The position numbers and the translations under genes are program-made. The notes beneath the pieces were generated by a model, which did not search any database, was not told where the DNA came from, and worked only from the letters and a program-made list of their open reading frames with translations. From NCBI GenBank assembly GCA_934667425.1, contig CAKULV010000070.1, forward strand, positions 1-12,355: a stretch of DNA of 12,355 bases, written 5' to 3'. Below are positions 1 to 7,612 of the stretch, piece by piece (position 1 is the first letter of the stretch; each line of letters starts with the position of its first letter). This DNA is from an uncultured Kiritimatiellota bacterium (GTDB lineage: Bacteria; Verrucomicrobiota; Kiritimatiellia; RFP12; UBA1067).

Positions 1-132
1 TCCGCCCCGGTCCGTCGTCACCGTGCGGACAATGCGCCCCTGCGCATCCCGGTACGTGACGACCTCCGCCGCGCACATCCCCGCGCAGAGACCGATCACG
101 GCGAACGACAACCAACAGCTTCTCATCTTCAT
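1..132 (-). CDS. Partial secreted protein of unknown function (N-terminal 44 residues)
   Basis: The reading frame begins at the ATG whose first base is 132 and runs off the left edge of the window, so only 44 codons are visible. A strong ribosome site (GGGGAGG, about six bases before the ATG) supports this start; an in-frame ATG two codons later is a weaker alternative. The product opens with basic residues (MKMR), then a hydrophobic stretch ending in a small-residue run (about residues 5-22), which looks like a Sec signal peptide. The mature part starts EVVTYRDAQGRIVRT, a polar, repeat-like beginning I cannot assign to a family. It lies 67 bases downstream of the preceding secreted-protein gene on the same strand with no obvious terminator between them, so it is probably the fourth gene of that operon. 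The function is unknown. Confidence 0.7.
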   Translation of the reverse strand, partial: MKMRSCWLSFAVIGLCAGMCAAEVVTYRDAQGRIVRTVTTDRGG

Positions 133-199
133 GCCTAACCTCCCCTTTGTGAGGGAAAGGAGTATCAGCAGTTGAATCCTGACACGGAGAATGTAATTT

Positions 200-1639
200 C
201 TACCGCTTCGTCTCAGCAAGGCCGCAGACGCTCACGTGCATCAGGCGCCCCGACAGCGGATGGCGCACATCAGCCTCATAGACTTCGTGCCCACGAACAG
301 CCTGGCCCCTGCACTTTGCAATCGCCAATGACTCATACCTCTCCCATGCCGCGCTCTCCGTCAGGTTCCCGGACGAGACTTCCTGTACAAGCGAGGCCAA
401 AATCTCCTTTGAAACCACGTCGAGGCGAACAAGAAACGCAAGGTTTCTCTGCGCACGGACTTGCGCGATTCGGTGCGCCCCCCTCAGCTGTGCGCCTGTC
501 TTCCCCTCGATGTCGGAGAACCCTATCCCGACAAAGCGGCGCACACCGTCCGCTCCCTTGAACGTACGCGTACCGAAGACTTTCGCAAAATCCATGAGCC
601 TTGCCCACGCCAGCCATTCCGGGTCATCCCCTCCGCCCTCACGGGAGTCCTCCGTGCCAAGGGCCGGCTCCTTGTCTGCTGCCGCGAGTTTTTCGCTCCA
701 TGCGACAGCGACGGCGACCTGATACCTTTTCGTCGTTTGATCCCACGATTCGGACGAACAGAGCACCGTCGTGCCGTTCATCTCCTCGTTTGCAAGACAT
801 TCATAATAGGACGCAATCGAAATCCCGGCGACGCTTTCGTCCGCCATGCTCCGGGCCGCATCGCGAGCAGACACGACCTGCCGCCGAGCCTTGATCATTT
901 CACGTCTCGCGCGGATCTCCGCAACAATCGCGCATTCCTCGCGCGTTTCCAGAAACTTCCGGTCGTCCGCCGGATTGTCCATCTCCCGTTCGCACGACCC
1001 GATGAACACATACCGCTTCCGCTCCGCGTCAATTCCCACCTTGGTGCCGCTTTCGCGCAGGATGGCCCTTACGGCAGTGACTGCATTCCCTTGCTGCCTC
1101 GCCTCGCAGAACTTTCGCCACGCATCGGCAATGTCCACGGCCTTCTCGACGTATGGATTCTTCTTCGCCTCGATTTCAAAGGCAGAATCCCTGACCGCAA
1201 GCGCATAGACGTAAATGCCGTCTTCCGCACGGTCTGCCACGCCAATCCCGGGGACGTCGACGGTTCGCGCCTCTTCGCCAAACAACGCCTGAAGTTGCGC
1301 ACGCCATTCCGCCCCAGCGGCCTCCGACAGCCCGCGCGGGAATGGGATTCGTGCGGCCTTGCAGCAGACTGCGGTGAAGACATCTCGGCGTACACGCCCC
1401 ATCGCCTGCCCCAACGCCCGATGCTCAGCGAAAATCCCATCGCCTTTCACGGGAACGCGCTGATGGAAGCACACCCATCCTTTCACCGGATAGATTCCTG
1501 ACGGCGATTCCAGGATATGCTCCTCGTAATAGGGGCGCACATCCTCGTCGGCAAGCGGGGCTTCAGCCGCCATCCCGGCTGTTGGCGCACAGGACAGTGC
1601 GCCAACAGCCAAGATGACCACTAGGAGCTTAGAAATCAT
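200..1639 (-). CDS. Secreted protein of unknown function, paralogue of the upstream gene
   Basis: This is a 479-residue exported protein with no recognised enzymatic motif. I start it at the ATG at 1639 (MISKLLVV...): it is followed at once by a hydrophobic signal segment (residues 4-24), has AAGGA about 10 bases upstream, and overlaps the end of the preceding gene by 11 bases. The longer open frame to 1888 would add a basic, shadow-like stretch inside that gene. ALSC at 14-17 resembles a poor lipobox, so a lipoprotein is possible but not convincing. Residues about 185-470 match the upstream protein: shared landmarks are ESWD (297-300) followed by a YQVAVAVAWS strand, a charged turn then RRFVGIGF (367-374), an Ala-rich helix (about 385-402) and HPLSGR...VSVCGL (460-474). 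About 185 N-terminal residues have no counterpart there and carry similar 'DGIYVYALAV' strands, perhaps another copy of the same fold. The role is unknown; an envelope location is inferred. Confidence 0.8.
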   Translation of the reverse strand: MISKLLVVILAVGALSCAPTAGMAAEAPLADEDVRPYYEEHILESPSGIYPVKGWVCFHQRVPVKGDGIFAEHRALGQAMGRVRRDVFTAVCCKAARIPFPRGLSEAAGAEWRAQLQALFGEEARTVDVPGIGVADRAEDGIYVYALAVRDSAFEIEAKKNPYVEKAVDIADAWRKFCEARQQGNAVTAVRAILRESGTKVGIDAERKRYVFIGSCEREMDNPADDRKFLETREECAIVAEIRARREMIKARRQVVSARDAARSMADESVAGISIASYYECLANEEMNGTTVLCSSESWDQTTKRYQVAVAVAWSEKLAAADKEPALGTEDSREGGGDDPEWLAWARLMDFAKVFGTRTFKGADGVRRFVGIGFSDIEGKTGAQLRGAHRIAQVRAQRNLAFLVRLDVVSKEILASLVQEVSSGNLTESAAWERYESLAIAKCRGQAVRGHEVYEADVRHPLSGRLMHVSVCGLAETKR

Positions 1640-3080
1640 CGCTGATCGTTCCTTCGCCGGTGAGCGTTCCCTGCGAGGCCCGTGCGGCAGGCTTCGCGGC
1701 GGGCGCGACCTCCGCCGACAGACGCGACTTTGGCTTCGCCATCTTCTGTTCAATCGCACGGCGTCCTTCGGCGCGGCCCTTGGCAAACGACTCCTGGTCC
1801 GCCTTGGCGGCATCCACCTTGTCCTGATAGCCCCGCCAGCGACCGAGGGCATTCTTGTTCGCGAGTTCAACCGCAACGCGTGTCGCAATCAGTTCCTCGG
1901 CCATCACACGCGCATTCGCGGCGCTTTCGGCGTCAAGTCCGTACACGCTCACGTAAATCCGCTTCCCCGTCAGCGGATGATCCAGTTCTCCTCCGTAGAT
2001 CTCGCATGCGCCGGCAATCGCGCGACGTTCGACGCTTTGCGCGAGACGACGATCGACTGTCTCGCTCGCAGAGGCGGCGGACGTTTCTCCCTCTCCAGAT
2101 ACGTTCGCCACCGCCGCATGCGCAACACGCTGTTCGACATCGGCAAAAAGCGAGAAGATGAGGCTGGCGTTGGCGCTCGCCTGTGCCGCCGCCTTGTTTG
2201 CTTCGTCACGCGCGGCGTTGATGCCGACCTCTCGCGCCGCGATGCCCAGGAACACGCGATTGCCGTTTTCGTCCACCATCTGACGGGGCCCGCAGACGAG
2301 CGAGAGATCCGTCTCTTCCAGCCACTGCTCGACCGTTTTCTTGCCGGCCGCGCCCACGATCTTCTCGCCCAAGAGCGTCGCCTTGGCCGCGCGATGCAAA
2401 ATCTTGCTCCAGACGCCCGCGACCGCCACATGGTAGTCTTTCCCGTCCCACGATTCGGCCTGGGCCAACACCGTCACGCCAAAGAGCGGCCATTTCGAGA
2501 CCGACTCGGACGCGCTCGACACCTTGACAAACGAATTGGTGTCGTCACCGAATATCTGCGCCTGTTCCTTCGCCGAGAAAACCTGCCCGACAGACTGGGC
2601 AATCTGGCCCTTAAGCTTCAGAACCGCCAACTTCGCGAACTGGTCACGCTTGACGAAGAACTGCTTGTCCTTCGCCGGATCAGCCGCTGGGAACGCGATA
2701 TCCACAATCTGGATGATGCGGTTCTTGTTAGACCGGTACTTGATGCCGCTTGACTTGAGGGTCTTCTCGACCATCTCCTTGGCCGTCATCTTACGGGGAT
2801 TCCCCTCAGGCTTTTGCGGCGCATCCTGTACCTGAACGACGGTCTGCACGCCCTCGTCCTTCTTCATCTCTTCGGGCGTCGGCGCCGGGTTATCGGCTTT
2901 CGCCTTCGACTCGACGGCCTTGACCGTTGCCTCCGGCAGGGCTGCCGCCGCTTGCTGGACTTGCGCCACTGCGGCGGCGGCCGCCGCCGCGATCGGATCT
3001 TCCGCCTCCTGTGCGGATGCAATGCCCAGCGACAAGGCGATGCCCGTCGCAAAGGCCCGTTTCATGAGTTTCATGTTCAT
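1629..3080 (-). CDS. Secreted Ala-rich protein of unknown function, paralogue of the downstream gene
   Basis: This 483-residue protein has a clear signal peptide (MNMKLMKR then a hydrophobic core, likely cut after ASA at 21-23). The ATG at 3080 is preferred because AAGGA lies about eight bases before it; ATGs at 3074 and 3065 are alternatives. A low-complexity Ala/Gln stretch (30-48) and a Lys/Pro/Glu linker (to about 97) follow. The folded core (about 98-385) matches the next gene product: ESWD at 209-212, YHVAVAGVWS at 216-225, NRVFLGI at 274-280, an Ala-rich helix (288-312), and HPLTGK (368-373) with YVSVYGL (376-382). The tail from 450 is rich in Ala, Pro and Lys and looks disordered, ending in acidic DDF. 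No catalytic motif or membrane anchor is visible. Its stop overlaps the start of the next gene, which implies coupled translation and perhaps a shared complex. The upstream gene ends 67 bases away. The Ala/strand pattern is loosely reminiscent of LPP20/FlgT-like envelope proteins, but I cannot name a family. Confidence 0.85.
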   Translation of the reverse strand: MNMKLMKRAFATGIALSLGIASAQEAEDPIAAAAAAAVAQVQQAAAALPEATVKAVESKAKADNPAPTPEEMKKDEGVQTVVQVQDAPQKPEGNPRKMTAKEMVEKTLKSSGIKYRSNKNRIIQIVDIAFPAADPAKDKQFFVKRDQFAKLAVLKLKGQIAQSVGQVFSAKEQAQIFGDDTNSFVKVSSASESVSKWPLFGVTVLAQAESWDGKDYHVAVAGVWSKILHRAAKATLLGEKIVGAAGKKTVEQWLEETDLSLVCGPRQMVDENGNRVFLGIAAREVGINAARDEANKAAAQASANASLIFSLFADVEQRVAHAAVANVSGEGETSAASASETVDRRLAQSVERRAIAGACEIYGGELDHPLTGKRIYVSVYGLDAESAANARVMAEELIATRVAVELANKNALGRWRGYQDKVDAAKADQESFAKGRAEGRRAIEQKMAKPKSRLSAEVAPAAKPAARASQGTLTGEGTISDDF

Positions 3081-3147
3081 GTTCAGTTCCTTTTTTTATT
3101 TTTTGGGTGGACAAATCTCTTCTTACGCTTTCCAGCGAGACGCACGC

Positions 3148-4665
3148 TCAGTCAACGGCCTCCGCCAATGAGACGGACACCGACTTGACCAGCCGCGCGT
3201 CTTCCTTTGAAATGCGGATGTCAATCGGGATAACCGTTGTCATGTGAATCACGGGCGTTTTATTCGACGAATAGGCGAGAGACGAACCGGAAGCGCTGTT
3301 CAACCACGGACCCCAGACAAGGCACGAAGGGATCCGGTTGACTCCACCTCGGTTTTCCCATTCATATTCATACCACCTATCTTCGCCAAACAGGACCCCG
3401 CCTTCCGAAAGGCGCACCTTCCGGGACGCGACTTCCTCGCCATCCGCATCCATGAGGCGAAGCAGGTAATCGACCGAAGCACGTACTTGCTTTCCGCCCA
3501 CCAGCCTTGAAACGAAATGCTCCTTGAACCAGGCCAAATACACGGCATAAACTTGCGGAGCCAAGAAATACGCCTTGCCGCGAATTGCCGTCAGAGACGC
3601 ATTGCATTTCGTAATCACCTCGACACGCCCCAGTGTGGGTTCATCTCGATTTGAAGACGACGGCCTATTCTTTGTGCCACCATTCAGCTCCTTCGTCAAG
3701 TCTACCAAAATCGGACGATAATCCATCAAGGAGAAACAGTTGCCCAAATACGGAACGACACGACCATTACGCCCCAATAGCGTATCCATTTGCGAACAGG
3801 AGAGACCGACATCTATGTTTCTGAAACGCTCAGGAACGTTCCCCAACCCCTTGACCCAGTCGCTGTTGTCATAAAAATCACCGAGGCGCTTGGCAACGGG
3901 GCGGAATGTGACGGGCTTGTGGACGGAAATCTGCTCCAGGATCTGCGTGAGCCTCGGCATGAACCGCTTGAAATAGACATCCTGCATCAAGTAGAACTGG
4001 CAGTAATAACGAAGAATAACCTCGTTTGCCGCGCAGCCTTCCACCTCTTTGCCCTCAAGAACGGTCGGTTTGGACGAGGCAAGCTTGATGTTGACGAGCT
4101 GGCGGACAGGATCGAGGCCGTCCAGCTCCTTCTTGAGGAGCGCGGCGGCCGACTTGTCGCGCCGCTCCTTCGAGTCATTCGCGAACGTGATGCCGTCGAT
4201 GCCGTCCACTTTCTGGGCATCGCCCGGCACAAGGTCACGCACCTTCTTCCGCGCCTCCTGCATCTTGACCCAGGCCTTGACGTCCACTTCAATGCCGAGC
4301 CCGCGCTTGCTGCGCGAAGCGCCCGTCACCTCGTACTTCTCGATGTAGCCGTTGCTATGCGACAGGATCTCGTCCTTGATCAGCTGCTCGTTCTTGAGCT
4401 GGGTTTCGCTGTCGATGAATGTTCCGACCGCGAATTCAACTGCATTCCGGCAGGCGTCCTTCTCGGCCTCTTCCTTCGTTTCGCCCGTGCCGCGTCCGTA
4501 GACGACCTTGACATTCGCCGGTTTCTCCGGCGCATCGACCGTCGCCTCCGCCGGAGGCCCGGAGAGCAAGAACGAGTCCTCTGCCAACGCCGCCGAAAAC
4601 ACCATACCAACCGAAAGGGTCGCCAGAACCAACGGTCTGCCACGCCACTTCCCGAACTGAGCCAT
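3148..4665 (-). CDS. Exported protein with FlgT-N/LPP20-like N-terminal domain
   Basis: The product is 505 residues. The ATG at 4665 (MAQFGKW) has AAAGGA six bases upstream and leads straight into a signal peptide (basic residues to 10, hydrophobic 11-27, cut near ALA at 26-28). Longer in-frame extension reads through the structured leader and is rejected. Residues about 53-135 show a glycine-rich strand (YGRGTGETKEEAEKDACRNA), an Ala helix, then AVGTFIDSET, a helix (NEQLIKDEILSHSNGYI) and a strand pair (KYEV...GLGIEVDVKAWV). That order is typical of the FlgT N-terminal/LPP20-type domain found in flagellar and envelope proteins of many Gram-negatives. The remaining roughly 370 residues have no family I recognise. 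No flagellar gene is present, so a general envelope role is more likely. It is the first gene of a run with the two paralogous secreted proteins. The domain call is by pattern and moderately sure; the function is unknown. Confidence 0.85.
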   Translation of the reverse strand: MAQFGKWRGRPLVLATLSVGMVFSAALAEDSFLLSGPPAEATVDAPEKPANVKVVYGRGTGETKEEAEKDACRNAVEFAVGTFIDSETQLKNEQLIKDEILSHSNGYIEKYEVTGASRSKRGLGIEVDVKAWVKMQEARKKVRDLVPGDAQKVDGIDGITFANDSKERRDKSAAALLKKELDGLDPVRQLVNIKLASSKPTVLEGKEVEGCAANEVILRYYCQFYLMQDVYFKRFMPRLTQILEQISVHKPVTFRPVAKRLGDFYDNSDWVKGLGNVPERFRNIDVGLSCSQMDTLLGRNGRVVPYLGNCFSLMDYRPILVDLTKELNGGTKNRPSSSNRDEPTLGRVEVITKCNASLTAIRGKAYFLAPQVYAVYLAWFKEHFVSRLVGGKQVRASVDYLLRLMDADGEEVASRKVRLSEGGVLFGEDRWYEYEWENRGGVNRIPSCLVWGPWLNSASGSSLAYSSNKTPVIHMTTVIPIDIRISKEDARLVKSVSVSLAEAVD

Positions 4666-4692
4666 TTTGTGTCCTTTCTTTTTAATGAAACA

Positions 4693-4754
4693 TCCCCGCA
4701 CCGCGTTTCCGCCGAGGCGACTGGTATGCCCGAAGGGAGAACACAGTGCGGGGA
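4693..4754 (-). promoter_or_regulatory. Structured 5' leader: 9-bp closing stem with inner hairpins
   Basis: In the leader of the FlgT-N-like gene, TCCCCGCAC (4693-4701 on the plus strand) is a perfect inverted match to GTGCGGGGA (4746-4754). In the minus-strand RNA this would close a 62-base structure ending about 27 bases before the start codon. Inside are a CCC-UUC-GGG hairpin and a GCC-UC-GGC motif, so a multibranch fold is possible. There is no U tract after the stem, which argues against an intrinsic terminator. A regulatory leader is an inference; no known riboswitch consensus was recognised. Confidence 0.4.
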
Positions 4755-4878
4755 CGAAAGGGCACGAGGGCACAATGCGCCCCCGACTCACGTCTCCACG
4801 ACTTGCGCCGACTCTTCAGGATGCCAATCACATATTAGGACACGCACGCGCCGACGCAGAATGACAGCGGAATCTCGA

Positions 4879-6360
4879 TTATTTTTCAGCCGGGCCGCCA
4901 ACGGCAGCCGCGCCGCCGACGGTCTTCAGCGGGCCGGCCTTCGCCGTGCGCGGATACACGTTCAGTGCTGAGAGTTTCGGCGCGAAGACGAGGCGGACGG
5001 GGCCGATATCCGCCTTGGGCGCATCCGCCAAGGCGTCCCTCATCTGGCACTTCCAGTGCGTCCCCGCAAGGGACACGCGATGTGCATTCTTCCCCTTGAA
5101 CAGGCGGACGGGATCGACTTCCTCGTCCGCATACTTCGACACGTCCGCCACAGGCCCGTCGCAGCCGTCGATTCGCCAGGCGGGCTTCCCGGATTTCTCG
5201 TTCATGACAAGGGGAATCGTGTCGCACACGGCAGTATGGAGCGCACGCATCACTGCATCAATTCCCCAGCCATTCCCCCTGAACGTCTCCTGAACGTAGG
5301 ATCGCGTCGGAAGCGGATATTCCCAGTCTCGCTTCAAACCGTCCAGCACCGACTTGGGGAATGCCTCCTGCGCCTGCCAGTAAGCCTTTCGCCAGTCCTT
5401 GCCATCCAAGGCGGTCATCCCGCCAAAATCCCGGCTGGCGCAAAGCGCATACTGGTGCTCCGCCTCGGTCGCGAGCCTGAACGCATAGCCCTTGAACGCC
5501 CGGAATTTGGGCTGCCGCCAGACCTGCTCGTTCAGTTTCTTGAGCAGAGCATCCAGCTCCTTCAGCGTCACAGACTCCACCATCAGGCCGCCCGTGAGGT
5601 GCTGGGCCTCGGCAAAGTTCCTGAACGCGGGATCATAGGCGCTAAAATAGCGGCGTTTGACCTTGTCGGCGACCTTTGCGTCAATTGCCTCGAGCTCGCC
5701 GAAGGTCATCTGCCCCGTCATCATGAGGAACGGATACGTGAGACGCAAGAGGTGAACCTTCTGGTTGTCGCTATTCTTGTGTGAAGTCTCCCACATCTTG
5801 ATTTCTCCCGGCGGACAGGCGGCGAACTCGACGGCAACGTTCTTCTTCGCGTCGAGGACGAACTTGTACGGATCGCCGCCTTCGACTTCCGGCAGGGCGG
5901 CGCTCGCGGCCTTTTCGGACGCGGAGTGCGCTCGGCTCTCCCGTACCGACTGGCGCGCAGACTCCCGGATGGCGTAGAGGCGCGGCGACTTCTCGCGCAG
6001 CGAGCGGATGGCCGCCCTGTCGCAGAGTTCCAGGACGACGCCGGGACGCAGATCCGAAATCGTCTGCGACATCTTCTCAAGGACGTCCGCCGCCGCGTCG
6101 TACGCCTTCGCCTTCGCGTAAAGGCCGAACGCGCCCTGCAGGAGAAGGTAGGCCTCGGCCTCCGTCGCCGCCTGTTCGGCGAGCGCGACGTGCGCCGCCG
6201 CCACGTCCCCCGGCTTCCTCTCGCCCGCCTTGAGGGCCATGACGTCCTCCGCCGTGGCCGCCTTCACCGCCTTCTGCGCCGCGACAAGCTCCTGCCGCGT
6301 CGGCATCGCAACCGCCGCAACCGCGCCCAACGCACCCAAAGCCAACACGATTCTCTTCAT
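4879..6360 (-). CDS. Secreted protein with degenerate formylglycine-generating-enzyme (SUMF1) fold
   Basis: The product is 493 residues. The ATG at 6360 has GAGG seven bases upstream and begins a textbook signal peptide (MKRIVLALGALGAVAAVA, cut near 18). The longer frame to 6426 runs through a palindromic repeat and is rejected. Residues about 20-130 are helical and Ala-rich, with a TPR-like feel. Residues about 165-465 follow the order of SUMF1/FGE-sulfatase domains in weakened form: VAVEFAACPPGEIKMW (175-190) for the usual 'F..vP.G.F.MG', LTYPFLMMTGQMTFGE (207-222) for 'l..pF.mg..eVT', VESVTLKELD (261-270), FRLATEAEHQYA (294-305) for RLPTEAEWEYA, and IGPVRLVFA (452-460) for the final 'iGFRlv'. 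Key positions such as the Trp of TEAEW are changed, so formylglycine formation is unlikely and a binding or structural role is more plausible. Such paralogues are common in the Verrucomicrobiota/Kiritimatiellota group, as far as I recall. A palindromic repeat sits 15 bases before the start. Confidence 0.8.
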   Translation of the reverse strand: MKRIVLALGALGAVAAVAMPTRQELVAAQKAVKAATAEDVMALKAGERKPGDVAAAHVALAEQAATEAEAYLLLQGAFGLYAKAKAYDAAADVLEKMSQTISDLRPGVVLELCDRAAIRSLREKSPRLYAIRESARQSVRESRAHSASEKAASAALPEVEGGDPYKFVLDAKKNVAVEFAACPPGEIKMWETSHKNSDNQKVHLLRLTYPFLMMTGQMTFGELEAIDAKVADKVKRRYFSAYDPAFRNFAEAQHLTGGLMVESVTLKELDALLKKLNEQVWRQPKFRAFKGYAFRLATEAEHQYALCASRDFGGMTALDGKDWRKAYWQAQEAFPKSVLDGLKRDWEYPLPTRSYVQETFRGNGWGIDAVMRALHTAVCDTIPLVMNEKSGKPAWRIDGCDGPVADVSKYADEEVDPVRLFKGKNAHRVSLAGTHWKCQMRDALADAPKADIGPVRLVFAPKLSALNVYPRTAKAGPLKTVGGAAAVGGPAEK

Positions 6361-6375
6361 CTTCGCTCCTCTGTT

Positions 6376-6406
6376 GTTCAAATTCAGGTCAGACCTAATT
6401 TTGTAA
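6376..6406 (+). repeat. Palindromic repeat copy A (RAYT-associated)
   Basis: This 31-bp imperfect palindrome has the core CAGGTCAGACCT and A/T-rich flanks ending TTTTGTAA. It lies in the 5' UTR of the degenerate SUMF1 gene, 15 bases before its ATG and just upstream of its ribosome site. Of the four copies it is the most diverged in its left flank (GTTCAAATT). It has the same orientation as copies B and D. Confidence 0.85.
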
Positions 6407-6409
6407 TCC

Positions 6410-6436
6410 GAGACGGCATACTCCATTCACCGTCTC
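6410..6436. repeat. Inverted repeat GAGACGG/CCGTCTC between palindromes A and B
   Basis: GAGACGG (6410-6416) and CCGTCTC (6430-6436) form a 7-bp perfect stem with a 13-base loop. It lies in the 91-base spacer between palindromic copies A and B. The layout is palindrome, distinct hairpin, palindrome, which resembles the bacterial interspersed mosaic elements built from REP sequences. I saw no U tract that would make it a terminator. Confidence 0.5.
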
Positions 6437-6497
6437 ATCAACATGACACGCAACCGCCTCCCGCCAATGACATCCGGCCCTTGAATTTCCTGCCATT

Positions 6498-6528
6498 TTA
6501 CAAAATCAGGTCAGACCTAAATTTGTAA
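6498..6528 (+). repeat. Palindromic repeat copy B, forming the 3' end of the transposase gene
   Basis: This 31-bp imperfect palindrome runs from TTACAAAATC to AAATTTGTAA around AGGTCAGACCT; the two halves match except for a few positions. The transposase stop codon (6506-6508) and its last six codons (T-N-L-G-L-T) are inside it. In RNA the core can pair AGGT with ACCT around a CTG loop, extended by A/T pairs. Confidence 0.9.
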
Positions 6529-7606
6529 ATTCAGATTCGCCAATCGTCCACCCCTCCATTCGACTGTCGCGCCTTAGCACTCCGAATTTCACAAGTTCCC
6601 TGACATACGCATAGACCGTTGACGCAGAGATACCCAAACGCGCGGACAAGACCCGAACCGGCACCGTCGGCATCTTACGAATCTCCTCAACGATCCGCCG
6701 CTGGATGTCCTTGCGTTTCTCTTCGCACTTCCTGTAGACGAGCGACTGTTCATGGAGTGTCGTCCCTGCACGAATGGCCTCCTCCAGATGGGCGGCCGCT
6801 TGCGCGACATAGGCCTCGTCCGTAAGCGGATTCTCCGGCACCGGATAGCCCGCCGCCCTCCTCCGTGCGACCTCCAGTGCCCACTGCCGCTTCTCCGCAT
6901 CTAACAGGATGTCCATTTGGCGATACAGCGCATTCTTCATCTCCTCCACACTCGCATCTTCCCCATAAATGAACCTAAGCCCGTCAATCGCCAGACGGTC
7001 GCCCCGCGACACGGCACACAGACTCGACCAGACGTACTCGTCGTACCTTGCGCAGAGGCCGCCGCGAATCGGATTGAGGCAGATGTAGGCAAGCACCTTC
7101 GCCATGTTCGCCGTATCGAACGCAACGGCACGGTCAATGTAGGCGGACTCCCAAAGAGTACCGACGTGCGAGGTGCGCCGGTTGTATTCTTCCGTGAACC
7201 ATTGCTTGAGTGTCTTCATGAACGACCCGATATCGTACATCCGGCGCCGATAGCCGTCCATGAGTTCCTGGGCCTTATCTTCCCCGCCCGGCTTTTGCAG
7301 ATGGAGCTTCTCCAGATTTGCCTGAAGCGCGATGGCCATCCGCTCCCCCTTCAGGAGAGCGACACGTCGGACGACCTCCGCCGCGTCAACTTCTTCACGT
7401 TCCGGCAGAAAGGCAAGGATGTGGAAGTGATTGGTCATGACGCACCATCCGAGCAGCTTGACGCCGGAGAATTCTGCGACGCGACGCATCATCTCGATGA
7501 AATCGTTGCGCTCCTCGTCACGGAGGAAGAAGACGCGATGTGCGATGCGGTTCAGGATGTGATGAACCGTAGCGGTTTCCCGAATGCGAAAGTTCGATAC
7601 GCCCAT
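6506..7606 (-). CDS. REP-associated tyrosine transposase (Y1/HUH family) with C-terminal winged helix
   Basis: The product is 366 residues from the ATG at 7606, which has GGA seven bases upstream; a TTG four codons earlier is an alternative. It is a single-strand DNA endonuclease/transposase of the Y1 (IS200/IS605-like) family, predicted to bind the adjacent palindromes. Visible motifs: HHILNRIAHRVFF near the N terminus; the metal-binding HUH motif as NHFHIL (H60, H62); the LKQWFTEEYNRR...GTLWES helix (134-154); and LNPIRGGL plus EYVWSSL (from about 177). The position where many relatives carry the nucleophilic Tyr reads Phe (F137), while Y141 in the YNRR motif is nearby and could serve. Residues about 295-350 form a helix-turn-helix (VRVLSARLGISASTVYAYVREL), probably for DNA recognition or self-regulation. 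Its last six codons and stop lie inside palindrome B, and its leader contains palindrome C. The family is confident; its activity is not established. Confidence 0.93.
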   Translation of the reverse strand: MGVSNFRIRETATVHHILNRIAHRVFFLRDEERNDFIEMMRRVAEFSGVKLLGWCVMTNHFHILAFLPEREEVDAAEVVRRVALLKGERMAIALQANLEKLHLQKPGGEDKAQELMDGYRRRMYDIGSFMKTLKQWFTEEYNRRTSHVGTLWESAYIDRAVAFDTANMAKVLAYICLNPIRGGLCARYDEYVWSSLCAVSRGDRLAIDGLRFIYGEDASVEEMKNALYRQMDILLDAEKRQWALEVARRRAAGYPVPENPLTDEAYVAQAAAHLEEAIRAGTTLHEQSLVYRKCEEKRKDIQRRIVEEIRKMPTVPVRVLSARLGISASTVYAYVRELVKFGVLRRDSRMEGWTIGESEFTNLGLT

Positions 7607-7612
7607 TGCGAT

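Noticed and set aside
1640..1888. Longer start for the second secreted paralogue
   Set aside because: The extension is Arg/Pro-rich, overlaps the upstream gene in another frame, and would bury the signal peptide.
1614..2753. Plus-strand open frame of 379 codons opposite the Ala-rich secreted protein
   Set aside because: It is antisense to a well-supported gene, is rich in Arg/Leu/His as expected of a GC-rich shadow, and has no family resemblance.
3790..4971. Plus-strand open frame of 393 codons
   Set aside because: It spans the antisense of one gene, a structured leader and the end of another; its composition is typical of an antisense shadow.
6361..6426. Longer start for the SUMF1-like gene (MEYAVSDYK...)
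   Set aside because: It would translate palindrome A and put the signal peptide internally; the ATG at 6360 has its own ribosome site.
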